DNA of 64,000 nucleotides from Whalleya microplaca (Eukaryota > Ascomycota > Sordariomycetes > Xylariales > Xylariaceae): the NCBI GenBank assembly GCA_022497155.1, contig MU385775.1, forward strand, positions 1-64,000, read 5' to 3'. Below are positions 22,222 to 32,972 of the stretch, one piece after another. Made by a program: the position numbers and the translations under genes. Numbering within the stretch: position 1 is the first letter of the stretch; the number at the start of each line of letters is the position of its first letter. The notes under the pieces were generated by a model. That model was not told the origin of the DNA and made no database searches. It worked only from the letters and a program-made list of their open reading frames with translations.

Positions 22222-23476
22222 ATGGTCAACGTTGCTGTAGCCGGTGGTTCAGGACGTGCGTCGCGCCGTATTTTCTATACAACAACCTATCAGGGCTGAT
22301 TCATGTTACAGAGGTTTCCCGAGAGGTCATTGAAGCTCTCATGGCGTCAAATAAACATGATATAACTATACTCAGCAGGAGGGTGAGGATTGTTGGAGCG
22401 CTTGCACTCATCTACAACTTGAACACTGATATCTTGAACAGGAGGCGCCGAAGACCACGAACATGCCTGGAATTGAATGGAAGACTGTAGACTACAGTGA
22501 TAAGACGGCCTTGGTTGGAGCCCTTCGAGGGGTCCACACCCTCTTATCTTTCGTCCAGCTTCTATCGGATCCCGATCAGAAGTCGCAGAAGAACCTCATC
22601 GACGCCGCCGTGAGTGCCGGTGTGAAACGATTTGCACCTAGCGAATATGGAAGGTGACAACACCCTAAACTAACGCAATGTATGAGCACGGTGACTTACC
22701 ACATCAAAAGTAAGGGGACGGTCGACATGGTTTGGTGGCAGGGAAAAGAACGAATCAGAGAGTATCTGAAAGAAGTGAATGAGAAAGGAAACGTGAGGTT
22801 TCGTATTTCTATCAATATGAGAATCCAATACCCCAGCCAGTCTACACTAACCCTTCTATTAGAACCTCGAGTACATCCTATTCCAGCCTGGTTTATTCTT
22901 AGACTACCTAGCTTTCCCTTATAAGACAGCGAAATATGTCGACCCGCTTCAAACTGTATTCGACTTCGAGAATAGGCGTGCGATCGTCGTGGATGGCCGC
23001 GAAGACGCTGTTATGACTTTTACTACAGTGGCAGACCTTGCCGCGGTTGTTGCTCAAGCAGTCGATTATGATGGCAGGTGGCCTACGACAGGCGGTATCA
23101 GAGGCAACAGACTAACGTTCTCACAACTCCTAGAGATCGGTAGGAGAGTTCGAGGTGCGAATAATGTCTCCTAAGTGCAGATAAGTGATTAAACTATTCA
23201 CACGATTCTATAGGGTGTCCTTTCACTGTCGACAAAGTGAATGTCGAAGACCTTGAAGCCGGATGCTTAAAGACATCATGGGGCCTGGAAACTGTTCACC
23301 AAGCAGTCCCCGAGGATCAGGCATCAGCTCTTCTCAAGGCTGTTTCTATCGGCATCCTTCTAAGTAGTGCAAAAGGTGCATGGGACTCGTCAGATGAGCT
23401 AAATCAACTTTTGCCGGATTATAGATTTACTCTAGCTGAAGATTTCCTATTAAAGGTCTGGGAAGTAAAGCCGTAA
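22222..23476 (+). CDS. NmrA-like / isoflavone-reductase-like NAD(P)-binding protein
   Basis: Six exons: 22222-22255, 22312-22382, 22442-22653, 22687-22792, 22863-23154 and 23214-23476, giving 325 residues. Every junction keeps frame. The N-terminus MVNVAVAGGSGQVSREVIEA is a Gly-rich dinucleotide-binding loop, followed by ITILSRR (the segment that usually selects NADP), GVHTLLSFVQLLSD, and AVSAGVKRFAPSEYG, as in the atypical short-chain reductases of the NmrA/PCBER group. Later come FQPGLFLDYLAFP and FTTVADLAAVVAQAVDY. Such proteins act either as small-molecule reductases, often in secondary metabolism, or as redox sensors. The usual Tyr/Lys of active SDRs is not evident, so activity is open. 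Intron 3 is unusually short, about 33 bases, and its acceptor is the weakest call. Confidence 0.87.
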
Positions 23477-23519
23477 TAAGTTGTGTTCAATAAAGGTAGA
23501 TGGAATGCGACGGGATAAA

Positions 23520-23795
23520 AAAGATAAAAAAAGATTAAAAAAGATTAAAAGTTATATTAGGCAAAAAGCTCGAACTTGGGGCGTCCCCCAAGCCTACGAA
23601 AACCCCTCCGCCGTACAGCCTCGAGGCTGCGGGTTTTACTTCGTCGTATTCGGTACCTAGGATTACGGAATCAAGGTGTACGCCAGGGTGTTGAACCTGA
23701 GACCTCCGCCGATTTCATAGCACTCCAACCTCAATGGATCCAGTACCCAGAGAGACGAGAGATACCACTACACCATTGGTGGCCAGTTTTTCGTA
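23520..23795 (-). mobile_element. tRNA-related SINE-like element (candidate)
   Basis: Read on the minus strand, the sequence starts near GGCCACCAATGGTGTAGTGG, which holds a good RNA polymerase III A-box (TGGTGTAGTGGT, 23775-23764). A B-box-like GGTTCAACACC follows about 77 bases on (23698-23687). Then come a GC-richer body and a tail of TTTTAATC-type repeats at 23560-23520. The putative acceptor arms (GGCCACC and GTACACC) do not pair, so this is not a functional tRNA. No clear target duplication is seen. A decayed tRNA gene or chance boxes are alternatives. Confidence 0.4.
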
Positions 23796-24563
23796 TCTCA
23801 ATCCGTTGCAAGCTCTGCGGTTATACCTAACTATAAGCTTAACACCGCCCTAAGCACCCATACTGCGCACCTATGCTGCGCACCAATGCTGCGCACCACT
23901 GACACTTTTCATCACTAGAAATGGAAGCTTCCCAAATAAGCATCCATTCATTACATGCCACCATCACAATAATGCACATTCTTCTCCATGCCCGCACAAC
24001 CTGCCTTCTCTCTCCCATCTCCACAAATCAAAACAGTCATGTCATATCCACGTGATCCACGCACGACCTCCCTCTTTTGACAAGGCAATTGCTATTTCAA
24101 TAGTACCTACCTTGGTAGTCTAATTCAATAGTAGTACAAAGTTACCTCCCAAATCACCTCTAAGAAGGTAATCAGACACAATTGCCAATGGCCTCCAATG
24201 GCCTTTATTTGTTGAATAGGTAAGCCTCCTACAGTAGGATAGTCACCGTTGCATTCTTTTTGTAAGATCACTCCATGATTTAGTTATCTGCTTCGCCATT
24301 CGGCTGTTTAAAAGTTATCCGTAAGGTCGATAACTTCCGCCGCTATCACAGCCTCCTTTGGTGCCTCTCCAGCTAATATAGCTAATAGCCGCTATACTTT
24401 ATTAACCCGTGAGCAGTCAATTAATGGCATTATAAGCTGATTCTATGCCTCTATAGCCTCGTGAACCTTCTCAAATATGTTATTGTCATACGGCTACTGG
24501 AGCCAAGACCTGTTGGAAGCTATACGAGATGCAGGAATGCTGCACGAGTACATATATTGGGTG

Positions 24564-24717
24564 TGTTGAATATACGCCCTATAGGGCTGAGGTACGGGCC
24601 TACGTATGGCCGATCCGCCTATACATATATATATAAGGCGGCGTAGCCACCTTCCTATAGCTTCACCTTGCACTAATCAAGTCACCATACTCCTCATTAC
24701 TTTGTCCCATATTGACA
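24564..24717 (+). mobile_element. Solo LTR, 154 bases, with 5-base target duplication
   Basis: The element begins TGTTGAATAT and ends ATATTGACA, nearly perfect inverted ends with TG...CA. It is flanked by GGGTG at 24559-24563 and again at 24718-24722, a perfect 5-base duplication. A TATA-like run (ATATATATATAAGG) near 24625 gives the orientation. The short size fits a Ty1/copia-type LTR left after recombination. No internal retrotransposon sequence remains nearby. Confidence 0.72.
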
Positions 24718-24743
24718 GGGTGCTATTAGATATTATTCGATAC

Positions 24744-24948
24744 TGTTGGAATGTATGACTGCCTTACAAAAGATATGATTACTAGACGGCGGTTATGTCG
24801 GCAACAGACTAGATATGTACCAGAAATACGTATCGCGGCAGCAGGTCTATATAAGACCTGTCGCCGACTATCAGAATTAGATTGAAACTTAAAACCATAA
24901 GCACCCTTAGAAGCCCTAGAGAATTATTAGCTGAATTGACATATTCCA
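24744..24948 (+). mobile_element. Second LTR-like relic (weak)
   Basis: It starts TGTTGGAATG, contains a TATA-like TCTATATAAGACCTG and ends near ACATATTCCA, so the ends are partly inverse. No matching target duplication is found, so the ends are uncertain. It may be a truncated LTR next to the better one. Confidence 0.3.
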
Positions 24949-25798
24949 AGCCCTGATTATAGCCCTTGCTACAATTATGGCGGCTGTGATATATATATTT
25001 ACCTAGGTACCTAGGTAGAGGCCTTTAGAAAAACATGGAAGCTATGGTAAAGGTACATGGAAAACACATACAGATTAGGTGGTGCAGCAGGTTACAATTA
25101 CATTGCGGGAGGGCGGGGATGATGTATATTGTACTGCTATCGAATCAGACTACATGTAGGTACTATTGAAATAGCAATTGCCTTTGGCAAACCAACTCGA
25201 AACTTGGCTTGAAAGAAACTTGTTCTCTGCCTTCCGCCAGAACTAGGTCATACCAATTATTTCATGCCAGCAAGACTCACATGCAGTTCACCTTCGTATC
25301 GAGCAAACAAAAAAGAGCCCATGCACTAAAAATTTGTTTCCTCCCTCCTACCCCCGCCTAATCAAGGTCACCTACTTGCGAATTCACTTCTACTGGCGGA
25401 TTTACTTCTACCTGCGAATTCACTTCTACCTGCGCATTCACTTCTACCTGCGCATTCACTTCTACCTGCGCATTCACTTCTACCTGCGAATTCACTTCTC
25501 AGCCAAGGTGGAAAAAAAATCCCAATAGCCCAAACATATTTCTTGTCCCCGGCTTCTACCAGTTCGAGTCCCTCGGTTTCATCCAACAATATATACGCGC
25601 AAGCTCACTCTCCCGTCAGGTGCACTTCTCGGAAACACTTCAACTTGGCACAAGATTGGGTTGTCCCTGGCACCTAACCTACGTACATGCAAGCTCACTT
25701 CTATGCGAAGAAAACGCGAACCCACAGCATTTAATTTTCCTTGATTTGACCTTTCAGAATTGTCATCTTTTGCACTGTCTTCCCCCCCTCACGCGACA
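24949..25798. other. Intergenic with an 18-base tandem repeat
   Basis: This spacer precedes the 25799 gene. It contains CTAGGTACCTAGGTA-type sequence near 25003 and the 18-base array listed separately. The last 100 bases are C/T-rich, as in many fungal leaders. Confidence 0.5.
25381..25497. repeat. 18-base tandem repeat, about seven copies
   Basis: The unit is TTCACTTCTACCTGCG plus CA or AA. Since 18 is six codons and no stop occurs, both strands stay open across the array. That explains short frames here without implying a gene. Confidence 0.85.
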
Positions 25799-26878
25799 AT
25801 GTCGTTCGCCAAGAGACTTAACGTCCCTGGGCTCGACAAGGACATTTTGAGACGGATCAATGGCGAGCTCGCCTCCAATCTTCGCGACATAGGCGTGCGA
25901 GAGAAAGAGAGTCGCCAGTTCGTAGAAGATCTGGTTCGTGCCATGGCCAAATACCAAGACCTTGTCGGACATGATAAGGATGGATTCTACAACGCCGTGG
26001 AGGGTCTAGTACCCTCATTCAAGCCGGCCACGCGGGGCGACCTTCTGGCATTGGTGGACATTGTGATCCAGTCTCGTCGCATCGATAACATGGTCATGGC
26101 CAAAAACAACCAGGCCGACAAGACAGTGATCGACAAGAAGGATACCGACCAAACTAAGATCGCTAAGGGCCCACATAGGAAGGTGGCCGAAAAGGTGTAC
26201 TCTTTGGTATCCGCCGTGCAGGCACTCCTAGATCTTGTTGACGGAGACCTTACACAAATCTCTAGGGGCGGACCTGAGATCAAGACTACCGCAATGGCTC
26301 TATTTCTTGCGGAAAATGCCCAAATAGGACCTAGTCGGGCCACGCGAAGACAGCCAAAGAAGCCCGAAGGTTGGGTTTCTTATGATGATATCATACCCAT
26401 CGACAACACCAAAAAGCCCGCCCCGCCGGTCCAACCCCCTACCTATATCCCCCTCAAATCGGACGGATCACTAGCGCATATTCTGAAAGTGAAAGGCAAA
26501 GGCGAAGACGATGATGCAATCAAGGACCTGACAAAAGCATTCAAGAAGATTGACTTCGATCCCGAGATGACCGATCTTACCAAGTGCCTGCGCGGCGTGA
26601 CGATTGGAGGAGTTGAGAACCAGCGGGTGCGCAAGGTGCGCAAGGTGCGCAAGAGGCTGGGGATGAGGTACATTCGACCGACGGCAATGTTTTTCCAGCA
26701 CCTATCGCCAGCGGAAGCAAGATGGAGAGCTCTGCATCCCGAGTGTGTCCGTGCCCGCCATATCGAAAGAGCCGCTCAGCAAGACGAGTCCAGAGAGCGA
26801 AGACGGAAGGAGCGGCAGGCGAAGGAACGGGAACAGCTGCGCGGTGTGTACGACTACGACTCCGAGTCCGGCTTGTAG
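25799..26878 (+). CDS. Unrecognised protein, 359 residues
   Basis: A single-exon frame starting MSFAKRLNVPGLDKDILRRI. An ATG 13 codons upstream is also in frame, but 25799 has the better context (GACAATGTCG). The first half is mainly helical (VREKESRQFVEDLVRAMAKY; VAEKVYSLVSAVQALLDLVD). A Pro-rich linker (NTKKPAPPVQPPTYIPL) follows, then a basic stretch with a tandem VRKVRKVRKR, encoded by a triplicated 9-base unit near 26630, that could be a nuclear signal. The C-terminus is strongly charged (RERRRKERQAKEREQ). There is no signal peptide and no enzyme motif. A nuclear or nucleic-acid role is a guess. Confidence 0.7.
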   Translation: MSFAKRLNVPGLDKDILRRINGELASNLRDIGVREKESRQFVEDLVRAMAKYQDLVGHDKDGFYNAVEGLVPSFKPATRGDLLALVDIVIQSRRIDNMVMAKNNQADKTVIDKKDTDQTKIAKGPHRKVAEKVYSLVSAVQALLDLVDGDLTQISRGGPEIKTTAMALFLAENAQIGPSRATRRQPKKPEGWVSYDDIIPIDNTKKPAPPVQPPTYIPLKSDGSLAHILKVKGKGEDDDAIKDLTKAFKKIDFDPEMTDLTKCLRGVTIGGVENQRVRKVRKVRKRLGMRYIRPTAMFFQHLSPAEARWRALHPECVRARHIERAAQQDESRERRRKERQAKEREQLRGVYDYDSESGL

Positions 26879-26950
26879 AGGGCGTCGCATGCTTACCTAG
26901 GTACTGGATGCTGTCATGGTTGACGGTAGGAGACTACCAAAGCACCCATC

Positions 26951-27165
26951 AACGAGCCTGTTAGAGTATTATGAAGAGTACACCGGAGGAGCCTCTGGCT
27001 CTAGGACAAGAGATTCCCAGAGAGGAGATTGAGGTTTGCCCGGAACGAGTCTGTTAAGAGTATTGTGGAAAAATTAAGAAGAAAAAAAAAAACGGAGGAG
27101 CCTCTGGCTCTAGGACAAGACGTTCCTAGGGAGGAGATTGAGGCTTGTCCGGAACGGGTCATGCA
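26951..27165. repeat. Imperfect tandem duplication of about 100 bases
   Basis: The string CGGAGGAGCCTCTGGCTCTA occurs at 26984 and 27093, and both copies are preceded by AACGAG(C/T)CTGTTA(A)GAGTATT (26951, 27044) and followed by GAGGAGATTGAGG. The copies differ by an insertion containing a poly-A run. TGTTA at the start and a TATATAGG box near 27200 suggest part of an LTR, but I could not find a matching end or target duplication. Confidence 0.6.
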
Positions 27166-28187
27166 CGGGATGTGCCAGGGGACCCAGCACAACGGAATCG
27201 TATATAGGCATACTAGAATGTAGCCTCCAATAAACACAATCTTGCTAACTATATATCTCAAGTCTTCATATGGTAACCGTGAGAGTATGAATGGATTAGA
27301 CCTATAGACTGAACAAGGTGGTCTGCAAGATATGGGAAGGTTGTGGTATTAATGCTCTACCTTGATTGTTTGATTGTTGTTAGCAGTGATATGGGTAATA
27401 AACATGGCAAAGAATGGGGTAACCCAGGTAATAATACGGGAAGCATGGCATCGTATGACTTATATAGACTATCTGGTGGTTATTCTCTAGCACAGAACAG
27501 AGGTCGTGTACCTAGTTGATGTGGTTTAAGTGGTTTGGGGGGGTTTGGGTAGTTAGGTAGGCAAGGTAGGTAGGCAGGCAGGGCAGGTAGGTAGTTAAGA
27601 TCGAAGGCGGTCGTTGATTTAAGGTTGTCAGCGGCTGTCTCAATGAAGCTGGCCAATAGCGAAGGGGCTCGCTACCCCAAAATAGCTTGACGTGTACGTA
27701 GCCGCTAGGGCGTCTGGGGCTCTACACCCCTGTTCGCTTGAGGTGGTGAGCCGGCCTTAGTAATCCGTACATTAGGTACCTAGGTACATAGACAGGTACC
27801 TAGGTACTTACATGTATTTGGCCCGTGGCCTGTGGCCTGTGGCAATGTTAAAATTGATTACCTAGGTAGGTATTTTAGGGGGTTTATGGGGCTTATGGGG
27901 CTGACATGTGTACGTACTGCAAGTCTGCAACAGACTGACAGTATTGTGTTGCCCCACCTGTCACCTGCCTGCTGCGAACATGCAACCTTGGAAGGCCTGG
28001 TGCCACTGTCGCGACCTTCTCCAATTTTTGTGGTCTCCTCATCTCAAAACGCCCTTCTACCTAATAAGTAATTAATCGAGTTCTCCTCAACAGAATTTCT
28101 CGAGTGCAATTATGATTGTGCAGCTATGATCGCGCGAAGTTGTTCCCATCCCATCCATCCGTGATTTGAACCCAGCCTCCGGCCACC
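27166..28187. other. Intergenic, no gene seen
   Basis: This spacer contains G-rich simple sequence (GGTAGGTAGGCAGGCAGGGC near 27565) and the palindromic GGTACCTAGGTAC motif near 27775-27810, a motif repeated elsewhere in the window. I find no coding frame. Confidence 0.55.
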
Positions 28188-30470
28188 ATGAAATCGGCCA
28201 CAACGTCGCCTCAATACTGGCGCCTTGAAGGCATCAAATTCCCCCCAGATAAGGAGCCCATGGTACGTTTCCTACTTAGCTGCTACGGCCCGTCTGAGGA
28301 GCTACATAACGCCGTCGAGGATGTCTCTAGCCATAGCTGTCTAGCCATAGCTGGGACTCCTAGACATACAAGGCGGCATTTACTAAATCTGGGCTGTATC
28401 TAGGTTGAAAACCTCCGCATCCGCAACACGCTCCTAGTCCGTGACTACGCTGGCAGCAACAAAGAAATTAGCCCTCGCGAGAGGTTTGAGATCAATCTTC
28501 GTGTTATACTTAAGGCTTACCTATTTTTCCATGAATTCAATTCGTTATTCACTTTTTGGCCCGTGTTCGCATCCTCGCTGTGCAAGTATTGGGGGCAGCA
28601 CGTGCTCAAGGAACTCATTCAGACCTATTTGACAGCCAGGCATGAATTCCTACGCTCTGTACAGCCGGCACGGACTTTTTCTCGCGCTTCTAGCGATATT
28701 GCACAGCTTTTGGACGAATGTATTACCAGATCCAATGGCCCGTATATACCCAGACCACCTCGTTTAGATCAGCAGACACAGCTCAATCTTCAAGAGGCTT
28801 TCAAAGTGAAGCAAGTTGAGTGGCGAACCAACACAGATCGTATCTTAGCTTTGTGGTCGGGTCCTCCCTTGGCTTCGCGTATCTCGGTGGCCCCCGTTCT
28901 ATCCACAGCTCACACGGGACCTGGAAGAATCGAGGAACCCAATTTGGAACGGACCCCGGGCCCTAATACACCACTCAATGATCCAGTACCGACTACACGC
29001 ACACCCCATACCAAGCCTCAATTCTTTATCAAGGGACAAGCGGAGCGAACGCACCCCAACTTCGATAATCCACCCCCGGCTTCTCATGTTTCAGCACCTC
29101 CTCAAGCATCAGCCAATATTCTACGCATCAAAAGAGAAATTGGTGATACAGGACATTGGAGAGGCGCAAATGACAATTCTGCTCGTTCCTCTCGACCAAG
29201 CTCATTTTCAAATAACCAAGATGTTCGTGGGTATAATCTTGATGGCTCTAATGAACATGCACCTCGCCCTTCTCTCCCTGGCCCGAACGACGAGGTCGTA
29301 GTCATTTCAGATGAGGGGTCAGATGCCGATGGCTCTAATGGATCCGATGCGTCACCAAGCTCTTCTGATTCTCTCTCTGCTTCGCGCAAGCGACCAGCGT
29401 CTTTCTTCTATGATCTTGGCCCTTCAAAGCGTCGCGCGGCGACGGATACGGCCAGTAGGGAAGTCGGCGACCATGCGTCGATTTCTCCCGACCCATCTTG
29501 TGCTATCGCGCCTCCAGTTACCGCAAACCAAACTAATACAGGACAATCGGCAGAGTCCGACGCTGATAAAGCAGCACCGGCCGCACCGCTACCTTTAGTT
29601 GATCAGGCACGAGGTGAGATGCAAGATAGTCACGTTGAAGGCCAACCAAGCAAGACACCCTTAAATGTAACCAGCGAGGATTTTAGTGGACAGGAATCCC
29701 CAGCTAGAATCAATGGCTCTGTAGGGACTACTTCAATACCCGCAGAAAGTGCCGATAGAGTGCCAATTCATGAAGATCAAGAAGACACGACTATGGCCGA
29801 CACAGACAAGACGCATGAAGCGAAAGAAACGACTGCGGAGATATTCACAGAAAGGCTTACGGAAAATTACATGGTTGAAAAGATAGGCAAACAATCTTCC
29901 GGTCATCTAGAGTTGCTTGAAAACACCCGCGATGTAACGAGCAACACTTCACAGTCCCCGTCTAAATCTAATCCTCCCACCCCTTCATCGGACCGCAAGC
30001 GTCAACAATCCGAGAACCCCACCCTAGTCGAGGAGCCAAAACACACCAAGGATTCGCCTGAAAAGGATTTCGAATCCCAGATGATGATTAAAGAACTCCA
30101 GCGTCGATTGCACGATGAGCAGCGGCGGACAGATACCATTGAGACTCTGCTCAAAGCGATACAGGAACAACTGGATCATCGCGAGCCGAGCTTGATAGAA
30201 AAGCCGCCAACTACGCCGACTCCCAAGGCCCGAATATCTAGGCTTAGCGTACCTGGGCATCTCGAGAATCTTGAGTTAAGAGATGAAGATATCGAGCTAT
30301 GCATGTCCGGGATCGGTGACGAGATCGCCAAGCTACAGAAGATCGTGCTGATGAAGCTGGCACGGGAAGAAGACAAGGGAACTAAATCGTGGACGAAGAT
30401 GGAGCGCCTCTGGCTGACGCTCGATAGAGCAGCGGATGAGGCGAGGGAGGTCGCCATCGCGGATGCTTGA
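28188..30470 (+). CDS. Large low-complexity protein with C-terminal coiled coil, unknown function
   Basis: Exons are 28188-28262 and 28404-30470, giving 713 residues. The intron begins GTACGT and ends CTGTATCTAG. The ordered N-terminus (YWRLEGIKFPPDKEPM, then NLRIRNTLLVRDYAGSNKEI, and a hydrophobic FHEFNSLFTFWPVF) is followed by about 400 residues rich in Pro, Ser, Asp and Thr. Near base 29290 the peptide NDEVVVISDEGSDAD has the form of a SUMO-interacting motif: a beta-branched hydrophobic core next to acidic residues. Close to the end are a predicted coiled coil (MIKELQRRLHDEQRRTD) and a final helical region (KLQKIVLMKLAREEDKG). These features suggest a nuclear scaffold or SUMO-linked protein, which is inference. 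The family is not recognised. Confidence 0.75.
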
Positions 30471-31917
30471 GTTCTTGTATGGGGCGTATTATAGAGGGCA
30501 TTTACGCTTAGAGCAACTGTGGTTAAAATACATACGTATCTCGGGCGGCAAAACTTGTAAGCTTTACCATGTTAGATATACCCTACCGGCAACGGCATGC
30601 TTGACTTCGCTATAGTTTACTCATCAAGGGGAGTTATCTAGGACGGCGTAGTTAGAGTGGTAGGTAGAACGGGTTAGTGCTTTGTGTCGGTATCATGTAG
30701 CATTGTCAGTCTAATGGGAGATAGATCACTGCTGGGCTGGGGCCTTGCTAGTATGCACCCTAGCATCCAACGGTCATAGATAGGTATCCAAGTGGCGGAC
30801 CATAGTTGAGGCACGCGTCCTGTGCATACTAAAATCAAGCTTTGTCATTCATACGCAGGCGAGTATTTGCTGCTCAACCAGGTGTCGAGGCTTCCCCTTC
30901 CCATCTCTTGCGTCTACTCGTGAATGTTAATGAACAAGATTCGGGGCGTTATACATTTACATATGTTGACCATATCGCCACTTCTACACACAGGCGCCAT
31001 ACTGAGCACACCGTAATTGAGGTCGCAAATCCCACTCGCGAAAAGAATACACATAACGCGCTTGAGTGCGGAAATTTACCAGATGTCCAGCCTTGTGATA
31101 GCAACTTCCCTTCGCATAGGAGTCTTTTGAGCCTACACTGCTACGCAATTCCGGGTTGGCTACCGTATTTTCACTCTCTGATCGACATAATAGTGGAGGT
31201 ACCTACCCCGCGGTACTAATTTTGAAGAAACACAAGTAGCTTTTCTTTTCATTAGCACTCATTGTTTGAGAGCATTACTATGGCCGAATTCTCTGACTTT
31301 AAGTCAGCCGAATAATACGCCGAATAGCTAATGCATGCCTTTATTAACGGCATCGGCAGGAATTAATCTAATGAGGTCAAGCGGGTCAAGGTGGTCAAGG
31401 TGATCAGGGAGGTTAGGGAGGCGTTAAATTGTGTTGCGCCTGAAAAATCCAGTTTGTTTCCAATTTTTTTTTAATTCGTTGCCGAGAGTTAGATTAGATA
31501 AGATGGGATAAGATAAGATAAGAAAACGCGCGCGCTTCGATTTTTTTATTACAGTTTTGGTGGAATTGAAGCTCTTTAAGTGTTGCGGTTAGTTATTGTT
31601 GAAAGAGGTCTGTAAAGTTGTGTGAGGATTAGAAATGATACATCCATCTACTAAGAGAAATGTACCGCGGGGTAGGTACCTCTACTATTACGCAGATCAG
31701 AGTGAAAATAGCCAGGAACAGCGTGAAAATAGCAACCCGCGCAATTCAATTGGAGCTGCGACTAGATACATGAGACAACCATGGCCACCAAGGGAATGAA
31801 AAGTTTGATAGATAAAAGAAAGTGCGCTCTATTGCGAACCTCTAGGCAGGGAAGAGCGATTGTACTTAGGTGTTTACTTAGCCCGACGCTGGATCTACTG
31901 CGACGTTCTCGAATGAA
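30471..31917. other. Intergenic, no gene seen
   Basis: About 1.4 kb between the coiled-coil gene and the convergent UstYa-like gene. It includes GGTCAAG-type repeats near 31375-31405 and a GATAAGATAAGATAAGA tract near 31500. A TTG-initiated frame at 30842 is not credible. Confidence 0.55.
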
Positions 31918-32972
31918 TCAAGGTGGCGGGCGTGGAAGAAACACGGAATCGGGACCAACAGTCGGATCCTCAACTGGCGTCGAGTGCTGATCCGCCCACG
32001 CGACAATTCTGTCAAACTTGCGGCACTTGTGCTGCGTGCTGAAGTCCGGATATGCGTCCGCCCATCCTTCAACCCAGTTGTATGTTACGATGCCGACGTC
32101 GGCCTGGCACATCAGGACCTGGCGCAACATGTCGATGCAGTGGTCAACGTGGGAGCGGAGGACGGGCTCACTGTCAGTGAACTCTGTCGGCTTATTCTCT
32201 GGAAGGTCGTAGTAGGTGCGGTACGTGTATTTGCGGATGAGGTTCTGGCCATTCCTGTGAACCTCTCCTAGGCCAAGATATGGGGACATGGGAGCAGAAT
32301 AGAGACTTACCAGACAGTGTAGCTGGTGAAACACTTCGACTCCGACATCATACATTCCGCCTTGTTCCTCTGCATACTTCACGGCTATGCGGGACTTGCC
32401 GATCCTGTCCACCACTTCACCGTCAACACCGGAGTTGTTCACTTGTTCCGAGTCAGTGAGGATCTAACATATGGGTTAGGTTATCAAGGTCTTACTATGC
32501 GTGATCCACGTCCATGCATCATCAAGCTTCTCATTCGGGGTTCCCTTGTAAACGCTTTCGTATTCCAAGGCCCCGCCAAACACGACGACCTCGTATTCTA
32601 TCGCATTAGAATCCGGCTCAAGTAAAGGTGCTGTTGATGTGAGCTTTTTCTCGAAGTGTCTCATTGATGAAGTGACTGACAGTAGAAAGACGTCTTCGCA
32701 GCACATTCTACGTCTGTACATTGGCATTGAGTCGGTTTAGAACCAGTTAACACAACAATGAGGCCGAGGAAAACCAAGTTAGCGACTCCCGAGGCCACAG
32801 CCAATACCTTTAGAACAGTCCTCCAGTGTGAAGACCCTTCTCTAAAGCGGTAGAGACGAGGGAGCAATCCATCCTTGGAATCGTAGTCGTGGATGCTCCC
32901 TGAGCTCAGCGATAATCTTACGTCCGAATATAAAGGACCGTAAGAAGCGGTCTCTTTCGATTCCTCGTTCAT
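31918..32972 (-). CDS. UstYa-like (DUF3328) oxidative cyclase
   Basis: Exons are 32972-32681, 32630-32496, 32441-32311 and 32244-31918, giving about 294 residues. The layout is that of the UstYa family: a cytoplasmic N-terminus, one membrane segment at about 54-76 (LKVLAVASGVANLVFLGLIV), a lumenal domain with SFYSPLLEPDSNAIEYEVVVF, SVYKGTPNEKLDDAWTWI, and the two hallmark HxxHC motifs, HQLHC at about 181-185 and HVDHC at about 218-222. The second is followed by IDMLRQVLMCQADVGIVTYNW. In fungal dikaritin RiPP pathways these proteins carry out oxidative ring closure on Tyr or Phe side chains of precursor peptides. Here the next gene upstream encodes a Tyr-rich repeat protein. Intron 2's acceptor (AACAAG at 32442) was chosen because the alternatives give stops or a 32-base intron. 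Confidence 0.9.

Noticed and set aside
25381..25497. Repeat array as a CRISPR
   Set aside because: It is a contiguous 18-base tandem repeat with no spacers, in a fungal genome.
25555..25580. B-box-like GTTCGAGTCC suggesting a tRNA
   Set aside because: No A-box at a suitable distance and no pairing arms.
28155..28190. B-box-like GGGTTCAAATC on the minus strand
   Set aside because: No A-box or cloverleaf upstream; it overlaps the start of a supported coding gene.
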